Part shown: positions 42,295-51,102 of the stretch, one piece after another | How positions within the stretch are numbered: the stretch's first letter is position 1 | Layout: each line of letters starts with the position of its first letter | Assembly: GCA_035578175.1 (NCBI GenBank) | Contig: JAQMRL010000006.1 | Coordinates: 66,634,001-66,698,000, forward strand | DNA: 64,000 bases | Direction: 5' to 3' | Origin: Catonia carolina | Lineage: Eukaryota; Arthropoda; Insecta; Hemiptera; Achilidae | The notes under the pieces: generated by a model | Seen by the model: the letters and a program-made list of their open reading frames with translations, nothing else | What the model was told of the DNA's origin: nothing | Databases searched by the model: none | Position numbers and translations under genes: made by a program

Positions 42295-42377
42295 GTGCAG
42301 TAGGCCTACGGGGGAAAGCACATTAAAAAAAACGCATCCCGGCATCGCCCACGGGCGATGTGGAAGAGGTTATAAAT
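42295..42377 (+). promoter_or_regulatory. Hairpin cassette H2 followed by TATA box
   Basis: GTGCAGTAGGCCTACGGGGG, AAAGCACxTxA run, AACGCATCC, then the perfect inverted repeat CATCGCCC-A-CGGGCGATG (spacer inside). TTATAAATA at 42,369-42,377 follows and CAGACACAGTC lies ~28 bases later, so transcription of the next gene plausibly starts here. This is the best evidence that the cassettes mark promoters. Confidence 0.65.
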
Positions 42378-42429
42378 ACATCCACCTTGATCTGAAACAG
42401 ACACAGTCGTTTGATCGACTCTGAACGCT

Positions 42430-42702
42430 ATGGACCCACGACAGACTCGTGAGATTGTCACGGAAAGTGATATCGTTCAACTCATTGAATGGAACGAAGA
42501 GTACGATAGACTGTTTGAGCATTGTGCAATTATGGTTGGTACTGCGGAAGCCATAGATGGGGCGCTAGCCATGAAAAGACTGTTTCTTCAGTCAATTCCG
42601 ATCCGTCAGATAGAGGAATACCTTTCGTTCAACATGCCAATTAACTTGAATTTGGGAGTGTTGAACAGTCTGTTGGACAAAGCCTACACCGTTCAATCGT
42701 AG
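42430..42702 (+). CDS. Unknown 90-residue protein, module gene 3 (copy 1)
   Basis: Starts MDPRQTREIV, with QLIEWNEEYDRLF, DGALAMKRLFLQS and IRQIEEYLSFN; all-helical by eye. No family recognised. About half of the residues are identical to the copy at 46,335. It is preceded by cassette H2 with a TATA box and followed within 14 bases by H3. The size and helical pattern would suit a small death-domain-like or adaptor protein, but nothing in the sequence proves that. Confidence 0.65.
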   Translation: MDPRQTREIVTESDIVQLIEWNEEYDRLFEHCAIMVGTAEAIDGALAMKRLFLQSIPIRQIEEYLSFNMPINLNLGVLNSLLDKAYTVQS

Positions 42703-42715
42703 AATCATGCGGCCC

Positions 42716-42794
42716 GTGCAATAGGCCTACTGGGGAAAGCACGTTAAAAAAACGCATCTAGCTTCCGGCCTCACGGGCAATGTGGAACAGGAAG
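42716..42794 (+). promoter_or_regulatory. Hairpin cassette H3
   Basis: GTGCAATAGGCCTACTGGGG, AAAGCACGTTA run, AACGCATCTA, then GCTTCC...GGAAGC around GGCCTCACGGGCAA. No gene follows; the internal ~140-bp repeats do. This suggests the cassette can close a gene as well as precede one. Confidence 0.6.
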
Positions 42795-42814
42795 CACGAC
42801 TCGGGGAGGATACA

Positions 42815-43125
42815 AACACTGCCGTCACCGCTTGCAGACTTCGGACTGTCCGCCACAGAAAAAAATACCTACATACGCACACACACTCACATGTGTACGG
42901 ATGCAGCTAGATTGTTCTGAAGGGCGGGTGGGTTTACAGTGTTTGTGTGTGTGTGTGTGTGTGTGTACACAAAAACTGCCGTCACCGCTTGCAGACTTCG
43001 GACTGTCCGCCACAGAAAAAAATACCTACATACGCACACACACTCACATGTGTACGGATGCAGCTAGATTATTCTGAAGGGCGGGTGGGTTTACAGTGTT
43101 TGTGTGTGTGTGTGTGTGTGTGTAT
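42815..43125 (+). repeat. ~140-bp internal repeat, copies 2 and 3 in tandem
   Basis: Two nearly identical copies (about 42,815-42,960 and 42,975-43,125) of the repeat at 31,021, each ending in a (GT)n tract. Frames that run through them are artefacts. Confidence 0.9.
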
Positions 43126-43168
43126 GTGTTTTAGTTCTAAAAAGAACTTTTTTGTTATGTGTGCGTGC

Positions 43169-43203
<35 letters not shown>

Positions 43204-43550
43204 GACACGGGACTCGGGGACTCGGGACTCGGGACTTTAGACGACGATCGTCGGGGGAGGAAGTAATTTGGCTAGCGGTACGTTTTCTTTGCGGACGACA
43301 AAGTTTAATTGTGGCGGTACGCATCCGGACGGTGTTCGTCCGGCGGTGGGGTGGTGGCGGCGGTCGTTACAATAATATAAAAACGTACCGGCCCGGCGTC
43401 CCTGGACGCACGGCGTTCGATCGCAGAAGAACGGCCGTCCCGCTTCGCACGTCCCGATGCAGTTGAATGTTTTTTTCGCACCGAGCGCCGCCTCGTTTCG
43501 TTCCGCCCCCCGCCGCTCATTTCGTGCGCTGTATATTCGCATAAAAGGAT
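43126..43550. other. GT tracts and GC-rich noncoding block
   Basis: (GT)n to about 43,200, then GGGACTCGGG units as in the terminal repeats, then a GC-rich block with AATATAAAAACG near 43,374 that could be a TATA box and CATAAAAGGATA near 43,541. No frame with a recognisable protein follows. Confidence 0.5.
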
Positions 43551-43989
43551 ATGGTCGTTCGTCGTGGTACTGGCGGTGGCGGTGGTGGTGGTGGTGGCGG
43601 TAATTTGATTTTGTTTGTTTACCGAAGTCGGCGTTGGTTCTTTTTTTTTTCTTCTTCTTCTGTCGAGAGGCGGAGGTGGACGATGGTTACGACGGTGACA
43701 ACGACGACGACGACGGTGACGGCGATGGCGATAGACGTGAGAACTCTGTATGACATAGCTGTAGCTTGCCGTAATGGCTTATGAAACTTGTTTAGCACTC
43801 AGATTTTCCCACACCACGCCGTTCTGACGTAGATGTTGACCTTCAGCAAACCGATATACGAGTCGGCGGATGAACATGTGGCTGATAGCGTCTGTAGCTT
43901 AAGTAGTTGTGTGATTGGATAAAAGTCGATTCAGGAAGTTCGTGAACGGATATTGCAATCTGGTTACAGGAAGTGATAAACAGTCGATT

Positions 43990-44530
43990 TCTTTGACAGG
44001 ATGTTTGCGGTTGATAAACAGCAGGCCTAGTATTAATTAACTACCGGAAACTCTTTGACAGGATGTTTGCGATTGATAAACAGCACAATACAAAGGCGTA
44101 CCGGAAGCATATGGGTGATAGCGACTGAAAGTAGTTGTTTGACGTACCGGACGTAGATAGCAAAACGTTGAACGACGTTTTTGCTCGATGGTAATCTAAT
44201 TACAGGAAGTGATAAACAGTCCAATTAATTCACAGACGGTTTGCGGTTAATAAACAAGGCGAACAGGATGTTTGCGGTTGATAAAAAAGCTAAAAAGGCC
44301 GTGTAGTAATTAACTACCGGAAACTCTTTGACAGGATGTTTGCGATTGATAAACAGCACAATACAAAGGAGTACCGGAAACGTGTGGGTGATAGCGACTG
44401 AAAGTTGTTGTTTAACGTACCGGATCGCAAAACGTTGAACGACGTTTGTGCTCGATGGCAATCTGATTACAGGAAGTGAGACGACAGGCTGTTTGCGGTT
44501 GATAAACATTGAAGCTAGGCTTTTGTTTGA
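43990..44530. repeat. Iterated TGTTTGCGRTTGATAAACA motif within a ~273-bp tandem duplication
   Basis: The motif or a close variant occurs at about 44,002, 44,063, 44,230, 44,270, 44,338 and 44,490. It has inverted ends TGTTT...AAACA. Two larger units starting at about 44,033 and 44,306 share ACTACCGGAAACTCTTTGACAG, GTACCGGAA, AAAACGTTGAACGACGTTT and ATTACAGGAAGTGA blocks. The layout is iteron-like and could be an origin or regulatory array; it may also be plain duplication. Confidence 0.65.
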
Positions 44531-44945
44531 CACAGTAGCAGACGGTTGCGGACAGCGAGTTTGCACACCACACATGGAGCGTGACGACAAGTGTTTTACC
44601 CTTGAACAACAATCGTGATGTGTCATATGCTGTTAGAGCATGGTGAGACTTCCTACGACATCGATACATTACTCCATTTGGCACGACATTCACGCGGATG
44701 TACTTGGCATACATCAAAAGGCATGAGTTTAAAAACAAGAGGTTAGAGACGATTGAATACAAGCCGGTGTCCCTCCACCAGACATGACCTTGCGAGATGG
44801 TTGGGAACACCGTACGCTCAGAGTGTTCACAAGTGAAAATGTTGCCTATTCGTATTGCAATTATTCATATACGAATTATTACAAGAAAAGAATTGTGGAG
44901 GAACTGTCAAGCAGCGAACTGATTTAAACAGAGAACTCTTTACAG

Positions 44946-45071
44946 ACACAAACACTGTAACCCCACCCGTCCTATCAGAAAAGATATATTTGCACCCGTA
45001 CACGTGTGCAGGTATTTTTTTCTCGGGGGGGGGGCGGACAGTCCGAAGTCTGCAAGCGGTGACGGCAGTGT
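44946..45071 (-). repeat. ~140-bp internal repeat, copy 4, inverted and diverged
   Basis: Reverse complement of the repeat at 31,021: ACACAAACACTGTAAC at the start and AAGCGGTGACGGCAGTGT at the end, with a G-run insertion in the middle. Confidence 0.8.
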
Positions 45072-45362
45072 CATTAACGTGCTAAACTTGCACGAGCCTT
45101 GGTGATTAGAGGTTATTGCGCAACATCACGTCACACGTGTTGTCGGGGGGGGGGCGGTTCGCGGGTGGGCGCACCCCCACCACCCGGAGCTGTGTACCCT
45201 CCCCCGACCCACGGTGGAGCGATTGCGCAACCCAAGGTGCCGTGACCTCTCTGCAGGGGGTTCGCGGGTAGGCGCTTCCCCACCACCCGGGCGGTCAACC
45301 CCCCCACCACCCCCGGGGCGGTGATTGGTCAACCCACCACCCTTCAATCGGCCGTTTTCTAC

Positions 45363-45608
45363 ATGGATTGGTTGAAACAACAACGCGACTATACACGAGA
45401 AAGTAACCGTTTACAATCGTTGGACGCCTCGAATCTTCCGACAGACCGGTGTAAGGAGTTGGCCAAAGCCGGTTTTTTCTACGACATGTCAACTAACAAA
45501 GTGGTTTGTGTGTGGTGCGGAGACTTTTACGACTGGCACATTGCGTGTGTAAAACATTACCTCAACAACATTCCGATTGAATTCGATGTAATTGTTCCAC
45601 GAAGTTAG
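45363..45608 (+). pseudogene. Truncated copy of the exonuclease-like/BIR-like gene (C-terminal part)
   Basis: From about 45,350 the sequence matches the C-terminal ~85 codons of the gene at 40,905-41,582 (MDWLKQQRDYTRESNR, ELAKAGFFYD, VVCVWCGDFYDWHIAC, NIPIEFDVIVP). The match begins abruptly after a GC-rich patch; the exonuclease-like part is missing. A start at ATG 45,363 would give an intact 81-residue protein with the half-BIR zinc motif, so it could still be expressed. Confidence 0.7.
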
Positions 45609-45655
45609 AAAAAAAAATTAAAAAAATTTATGATAAAAATACAAAAAAATTAAAA

Positions 45656-45735
45656 GTGCATTAGGCCTATTGGCGAGAGCACGTTAAAAAAAACGCGCCT
45701 TACTTCCGGCCTCTTGGGCGGTGTGGAATAGGAAG
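45656..45735 (+). promoter_or_regulatory. Hairpin cassette H4
   Basis: GTGCATTAGGCCTATTGGCG, AGAGCACGTTA run, AACGCGCCTTA, then CTTCCGGCCTCTTGGGCGG and GGAATAGGAAG, a close copy of H1 in the same place relative to the duplicated gene. Confidence 0.65.
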
Positions 45736-45768
45736 TTTGTCGGTCAGTCGGTGAGTGACTGCCTCATC

Positions 45769-46206
45769 ATGAACATCGTAGACGATTTGTGGATGAAGAT
45801 AGGAGACGAGATCTTAACACCTCAACATTTTAAGGTTGATTTCTTTAACGTGTTGATTGTGGATGTCGACAACCGTGTGGTGAATGGTGACCCGGTCAAA
45901 GTATGCGTCACGTTTAACAACGTCAACAACATGTATTGGGTGAATTTCGAATGTGGTAATAAAAATGAGATTCGAGTCGGAAAAGGTGTCATTGGCACAC
46001 AGGATATGAAATACGACGATTCGAGCAAAACCAATATCACTGTGACCGTTTATTCTGCGAAAAAGAAGGTGGTAGTGGAAGGGAGACATCGAAGTCCACT
46101 ACTACGGGCGAACGATTGCACTGCGTCGACAAACCCAGACGATTATATTCAAGGACACTTTTGTATCCGTTTCTACATACTCTTGTATAAAAGGGAAAAC
46201 GAATAG
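45769..46206 (+). CDS. Unknown protein, module gene 2 (copy 2)
   Basis: ATG 45,769 (MNIVDDLWMKIGDEIL) aligns with the start of copy 1. 145 residues, shorter than copy 1 by loss of the acidic loop. Shared features are FNVLIVDVD, VKVCVTF, MYWVNFECG, TNITVTVYSAKKK and DYIQGHFCIRFYILLY. Intact frame. The divergence from copy 1 is large, so the duplication is old or under diversifying change. Confidence 0.65.
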   Translation: MNIVDDLWMKIGDEILTPQHFKVDFFNVLIVDVDNRVVNGDPVKVCVTFNNVNNMYWVNFECGNKNEIRVGKGVIGTQDMKYDDSSKTNITVTVYSAKKKVVVEGRHRSPLLRANDCTASTNPDDYIQGHFCIRFYILLYKRENE

Positions 46207-46255
46207 AGCTGAATGTATGTCTAAGTGTGTGTGTGCGCGCGGTGTGAACGCGTAC

Positions 46256-46320
46256 ACAAGGCCTACTCGATTAAGGGATAGCACGTTGAAATAAAAACGA
46301 GACCGGCGGCTCGGCACTAG
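46256..46320 (+). promoter_or_regulatory. Hairpin cassette H5 (diverged)
   Basis: CACAAGGCCTACTCGATTAAGGG, ATAGCACGTTGAAATAAAAACGAGACCGGC. It keeps the AGGCCTAC, AGCACGTT and A-rich/ACG blocks but the stem is weak. Precedes module gene 3 copy 2. Confidence 0.5.
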
Positions 46321-46334
46321 CAGTATAACATTGT

Positions 46335-46643
46335 ATGGATCCATACGCGTGTCGTGAGATCGTTTCGGAGCACGATATCCGTCAGTTGATAGAATGGAAC
46401 GAGGCGATCGATCAGCAGATTAAAAATGATATAATCATGTTCGGTAAGGCCGACGTCGTAGACGGAGCGTTGATGATAAAAAGTATTTCTCTACAGTCCG
46501 TTTCCATACGTTCGATCGAGGACTATCTCGCCTTCAACAAACCGATGAATCTGGATGTCGTAGCGTTGATCGGATTGCTGGACAGTGCGTACACCGTTCA
46601 AACGAAACACACTGCTGGGAAACGCATCGGGCCCCCGGCCTAA
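46335..46643 (+). CDS. Unknown protein, module gene 3 (copy 2)
   Basis: MDPYACREIV start, QLIEWNEAIDQQI, VDGALMIKSISLQS, IRSIEDYLAFN and LLDSAYTVQ, colinear with the 90-residue copy 1. The C-terminus is ~12 residues longer because the stop lies inside the hairpin that marks the edge of the right terminal repeat. This is the last gene of the element. Confidence 0.65.
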   Translation: MDPYACREIVSEHDIRQLIEWNEAIDQQIKNDIIMFGKADVVDGALMIKSISLQSVSIRSIEDYLAFNKPMNLDVVALIGLLDSAYTVQTKHTAGKRIGPPA

Positions 46644-46665
46644 CGGGCGATGTGGAACGGGGGCA
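46619..46665 (+). promoter_or_regulatory. Hairpin cassette H6 at inner edge of right terminal repeat
   Basis: AAACGCATCGG, then GCCCCCGGCC...GGGGGC around TAACGGGCGATGTGGAAC. The outer stem pairs GCCCCC with GGGGGC where H1, H3 and H4 pair CTTCC with GGAAG. It is shared with the left terminal repeat at 30,949-30,986. Confidence 0.65.
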
Positions 46666-48306
46666 CAACAAAAAAGAATTTCACTCTAGCCTCGGGACTC
46701 GGGACTCGGGATTCTGGCCTCGGGACTCTCGCCTCGGGACTCTGGCCTCGGGCCTCTGACCTCGGGACCCGCGCGCGTTGTGAATGACGGACGCTGGGAT
46801 AGCGGTTGGTGGTGGTGGTGGTGGGGATTTCCTATATAAGATAGAGGCTGCAGTGTACGCGATCACGGTTCACTCACTCACTCACACCCAGCAGCACCGG
46901 AAATGGGCGGTGCTTACCTAAAGCGATAACAAACGACAGTGTACCCTGGTTAGTCGAGCACGCAACAACCGCCATCTACCCTTCCGGAAATGGGCGGAGC
47001 TTACCTAAAGCGATAACAAAAAACGGTGTACCCTGAATGGTCGAAGACACAACAACCACCATCTCCCCTCCGGAAATGGACGGAGCTAACGTAAAGCGAT
47101 AACAAAAAACGGTGTACCCTGAATGGTCGAAGACACAACAACCACCATCTCCCCTCCGGAAATGGGCGGAGCTAACTTAAAGCGATAACAAAAGACGGTG
47201 TGTCCTGATTGGTCGAGAATACAACCTCATACTCACCCCTCCGGAAAGGGGCGGAGCTAACTTAAAGCGATAACAAAAGACGGTGTGTCCTGATTGGTCG
47301 AGGGGCGTGGCCAAACTTGTCACGTGGTCTACCACACAACGAGATAAGAATGACATCAGTCCCAAAACTCTCTAACTCTTAACATGACATCAGTCCCAAC
47401 TCTCTAACTCATAACACAAAAAACAAAATGGCGGCGGCGCAGTATGCCCCCTTCTATAGCGACGACCCCCCCCAAGGGTGGGTTAGACAGAGCAACAACC
47501 TCCCTCCCCTCCGGGCGCTGTATCACGTGATCCGGCTGGAGCGCCCTGATTGGTCGAAGGCGTGGCCAGGTCTACTCCCCCCGTTCGAGACAAATGGCGA
47601 CGACCCCACCTCCCCCCTTCCACGGGTGGGTCAGACAGAGCAAAAACCTCCCTCCTCTCCGGACGCTGTGCTCTGATTGGTCGAGGGCTTGGCATCATTC
47701 CGGCGGCGATGCAGGAAGACAGATAACTCTGCGTTGATGCAGACCCCACCAACCCCTCCCGCGGGTGAGTGCGGTCAGACAGATGAACCCCCCCTCCCGG
47801 AAATGGGCGGGCGCTGTGCTCTGATTGGTCGAGGGCTTGGCTTAACACTCAAGACAGATGACGTCATTCCCAACTCTCTAACTATTAACACAAAAAACAA
47901 GATGGCGTCAACGCAGACGTGATCTGATGATACTTAATGCGATCGCGCGGTGCACCCTGTGCGATTGGTCGCGCCGGCGCGGGGCGTCGGGCCTCGGGCC
48001 TCAGGACTCTGCCCGCCCGGCGCGCGCGCAGCACGTGATCCGGTGACGCAGGAAGACAGATGACTCTGCGTTGATGCAGGGCGACCCCACCACCCCCTCC
48101 CGCGGGTGAGGGCGGTCAGACAACCTCCCCCCTCACCGGAAATGGGCGGAGCAATGCGATAACAGAAGGCGCTGTGCTCTGATTGGTCGAGGGCTTGGCA
48201 TCATTCCCAACTCTCTAACAAGATGGCGTCGCCGCAGGAAGACAGATAACATCAAACTCTGCATTGATGCGTGAGCCTGATGCGTGGGCCCTATTATAAC
48301 ACTACT
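46632..48306. repeat. Right terminal inverted repeat of the Polinton (~1.68 kb)
   Basis: Reverse copy of the left arm with the same GAGTCCCGAGGCC array, CCGGAAATGGGCGGAGC blocks, CTGATTGGTCGAG (CCAAT) sites, CAAGATGGCG blocks and the CRE-like GATGACGTCATTC, ending CCCTATTATAACACTACT. It lacks some subrepeats of the left arm. Confidence 0.9.
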
Positions 48307-48312
48307 TTTGTG
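48307..48312. repeat. Target site duplication TTTGTG (right)
   Basis: Exact repeat of 28,949-28,954, directly after the right terminal repeat. Confidence 0.9.
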
Positions 48313-48580
48313 AGTGTATGGTCTTGTGTAAAGTTAATGTGCAGTTTTTGTTTCTGTGTTTTGTATGTTTGTGTAATCTATAAAAGTGATTGTAAGTTAT
48401 TTATTGTTTATTATCTATTTTAAGTGAATTAATAATCATTTATTGTATTACTTAATTATAATTAGTTTAATTATCTATTTTGTAATCTTTTAGGGTAATA
48501 AATATTTGTAATTGTAAATTCTAGTGTATTAATTATTTAATTACCTAGATCCCGAAACGGACCTTAGCAAATAAGTTTCA
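48307..48580 (+). repeat. LTR-like repeat, copy C, right part
   Basis: Continues the target repeat after the Polinton: GAGTGTATGG, TGTGTAAAGTTAATGTGCA, GTGATTGTAAGTTATTTATTG, GGTAATAAATATTTGTAATTG and the end block CTAGATCCCGAAACGGACC, then a TTTCACAAT variant of the TGTCACA motif. Colinear with copy B. Confidence 0.7.
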
Positions 48581-48584
48581 CAAT

Positions 48585-48705
48585 ACTAAGAAAAGGCTTA
48601 CCACTAAGGATAAAAAGTACTACCTTCTAATTAAAAACTGAAAGCGGATAATCTTTTGAAGCTTAAGCTCTACTTTCTAGCGGAAGGGGCTATGCAAAGA
48701 CTATG
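48585..48705 (+). repeat. Inverted repeat arm (pairs with 51,660-51,795)
   Basis: AATACTAAGAAAAGGC...CTTCTAATTAAAAACTGAAAG...GAAGCTTAAGCTCTACTTTCTAG is found reversed at 51,660-51,795. The two arms enclose ~2.95 kb and could be the terminal repeats of a decayed DNA transposon, although no transposase is visible between them. Confidence 0.6.
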
Positions 48706-49079
48706 CAGTAATATTTTTAAGGAAAATAACTACACTTAAGACAACAACGGAGATTGTGATAAGCCCTGAGCAACATTTTTCTTGCTTAAAGTTAAAAATT
48801 CCAATTTTTATTATTGCAGAAAGCTATTTTAAGTCATATTGTAAAATATAGAAATAAGTGAACACCATAATATAACAAAATTTTATTTTGTTCTAACAAC
48901 GTATTTTACAAAAAACAAAGTAATGTTGCTTCGAGAAACTGCCTTGCTAATGGAGCAAGAGTTGTAAAATCAGGTGATTTTGGAATGACTAGACCAATGT
49001 TTGAAATGATTCTTATAAATTCAACAAAAACGGTACTTGATTTATTTATCTAAATTTTTCATAATCAGAACATTGACAA

Positions 49080-50790
49080 ATATTTTGTAGATTAAGTGTA
49101 TTGTTATTGAATACAATTTTGAGTTTTTGTGTTGATTTCTTTCAACTTATTTTTCAACTCTGTATTGAAGAATAAACAAAATCTTCATTTAAAATACTGT
49201 TACAACTCGTTATAGTAAAGTAAAATTGTAAACTTTTATTTAATTAATTCACTAATATTTATTTAACAAAATGAGTTGACAAGAGAAAAACTAACTTTTA
49301 CAAACGACAACAATGAACATTTATGAGTTTATGAAAATAAGTTCTTACACAATTAAAACAATGCAATTCATCAATAATAATCAACAAACAATATCCCTTA
49401 CCAAATTAATTATTAAATACAATGTCTGCTGACAAAATAACAAACTTCACTGTAACGAAGATTCCCGTACAATTTAGACAACTAACACGTCAGCCATTCA
49501 AACCGCGGCCGCGTCCCAACAATGGAATCCTTCTTTTTTGTAATTAATTAGTCAGCTGTTTATAAACGGCTGATTTCATTTTCCGCCGCTTCATTATAAC
49601 AATACATTTATTTATTTTTTCCGTTACATTAATTTACGATAAAATGTAGGCCTATAATTTCATTGCTAAATGAACATAAATTACTTTCCTGAATAAGGCA
49701 ATGTCTTTGCTTAAAAAAGGACAGCGATGAAATAATATTATAATATTATTATTTACAAATTGTAAACAACTTATGCAATATAACGATTATTGATTACAAT
49801 ATTCTTGTTTATTTCTCTACGGGCAAACAACATGACTATTACTGGACCTTTGCTACAAAAAGAGGCCATCGGTTTCAGTGACTATCGCTTTTAGTGACCG
49901 GAAAAAGCCGGTCCCTTGGAGGTCACTCAATTCAATAACTACTGTAGGTATTTGTAAAAACAAAAATAAATTTTTCACTAAATAAGAGATTGTAAAAAAG
50001 TATAGCCACTAATTCTTTAAATTTCTTATAATAATGGATCCGCCGGGTGGTTTAATTTTGTATTTCTCCCTAAGATTTTTCGTCGCAGTAATTGCGACGA
50101 ACATTCAGAAATTCATAAGGTACGACTGCTCTATTTTGTAAAACATTTTTTTTATATTAAAAACGATACGTTAACGAAGATATCTGAAACTAAATTCTCA
50201 ACTCAAAATCAATTAGTTCTGGCAAGTGAATCATGATAATACATTTTTTTAGTGTGTATATATTTTTGAACTAAACTTTTCGTACATTTATCAATTAATA
50301 TGTTTTATATTAAATGATATATCACAGTAACAAGATTTGCTATGGTAGATATTTGAAATTTAAAAAAAAACGAACACACATGACGTAAATCATTAAATGG
50401 AAAATAATTTTTGTTGTTTACAAAAAAAACAATCGTCAATGACGTAAATTAATAAATAAGAAATAATGTTTGCTGTTCATTCAGAAGCTGATTTGAGCGT
50501 CATATTCAAAATATTTGAACTGTAACTAATGTTTTAAACGTTAACAAATTTTATAATTTATTCGTCATGAAAAATATAACGAACCTAATACTAACCTTTA
50601 TCGAAACTTGAAGCATATTCATTCATTTACAATTTGCATAACAAAATTATTTTCCAAATTAATGATTTCAGTAATAGGATAAGTTAAGTATATGTCCTGC
50701 AACACGTAGCATACAGCTGTTGTGTTAGTTTAGAATTATTGAGAACAGGTGGTTTCTAGATTTTATAAGTGCAGGTAAAAATATTTGAAT
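49080..50790 (+). repeat. Segmental repeat, copy 1
   Basis: Diverged direct repeat of 52,465-54,350. Shared landmarks: TTTTTCAACTCTGTATTGAAGAA, GGGCAAACAACATGAC, TTACTGGACCTTT, AAAAATAAATTTTTCACTAAAT, GATTTTTCGTCGCAGT and AACGATACGTTAAC. Copy 1 has ~450 bases (about 49,200-49,650) absent from copy 2. No protein is conserved; it is probably a noncoding transposon present twice. Confidence 0.7.
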
Positions 50791-51102
50791 CGATCATTTC
50801 AGAAAGCCTATTACTAAAAAAAGTAACTTTCGGAAAAATTAAAAAACTGATAATTTACTACGTTTCAATAAAACACAATATTTAAAAATATAATTTGTTC
50901 AGAGGTCTGTCCCTTGTATTATAAATTGTGTCTTATTAAAGATAAATCACTTGCTTAAAAAAATTTAAAATTTTTACTCACGGTGTTTCTGAAATAAATT
51001 GGGAGTTAACTTACATTGTTTTCTGTAAAATGCTTTGTTAGACCAGAAGAAAATTGTGTTGCACAATAGAATTTATTTATTAATTTCACTAATTTACATT
51101 GC

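Larger units (their letters stand above)
43551..45349. other. Gene-free centre-right region with internal repeats
   Basis: No coding sequence is supported in about 1.8 kb: the frames present are low-complexity (GGC/GGT and ACG runs at 43,570-43,730) or lie in repeats. It contains the TGTTTGCG iterations, an inverted internal repeat and two G/C-rich patches at 45,145-45,350. This is where a polymerase gene would fit but none is visible. Confidence 0.6.
28955..48306. mobile_element. Polinton/Maverick (adintovirus-like) element, complete ends, 19,352 bp
   Basis: The ends are exact inverted repeats beginning AGTAGTGTTATAATAGGG, and thus AG...CT as in Polintons, flanked by a 6-bp duplication. The interior has the Polinton virion and integration set: retrovirus-type integrase with chromodomain, FtsK/HerA-type packaging ATPase, adenain-like protease, penton-like and double-jelly-roll capsid proteins. 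It also carries a metalloproteinase, a GT14-like glycosyltransferase, a BIR protein and a PLA2-domain protein. GC content is visibly higher than in the flanks. The protein-primed DNA polymerase B is not found. The insertion lies in LTR-like copy C, whose two halves rejoin across it as one repeat plus the duplication. In-frame stops and a frameshift indicate an endogenised, probably inactive copy. Confidence 0.92.

Noticed and set aside
42825..43466. Cys/Val-rich frames through the internal repeats
   Set aside because: They translate GT tracts and duplicated noncoding repeat.
43551..43784. 77-residue Gly/Thr-rich frame
   Set aside because: It is a translation of GGC and ACG runs with no conserved domain.
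44033..44810. Minus-strand frames of ~130 residues
   Set aside because: They run through the tandem duplication and iterated motif; the repeated protein segments simply mirror the DNA repeats.
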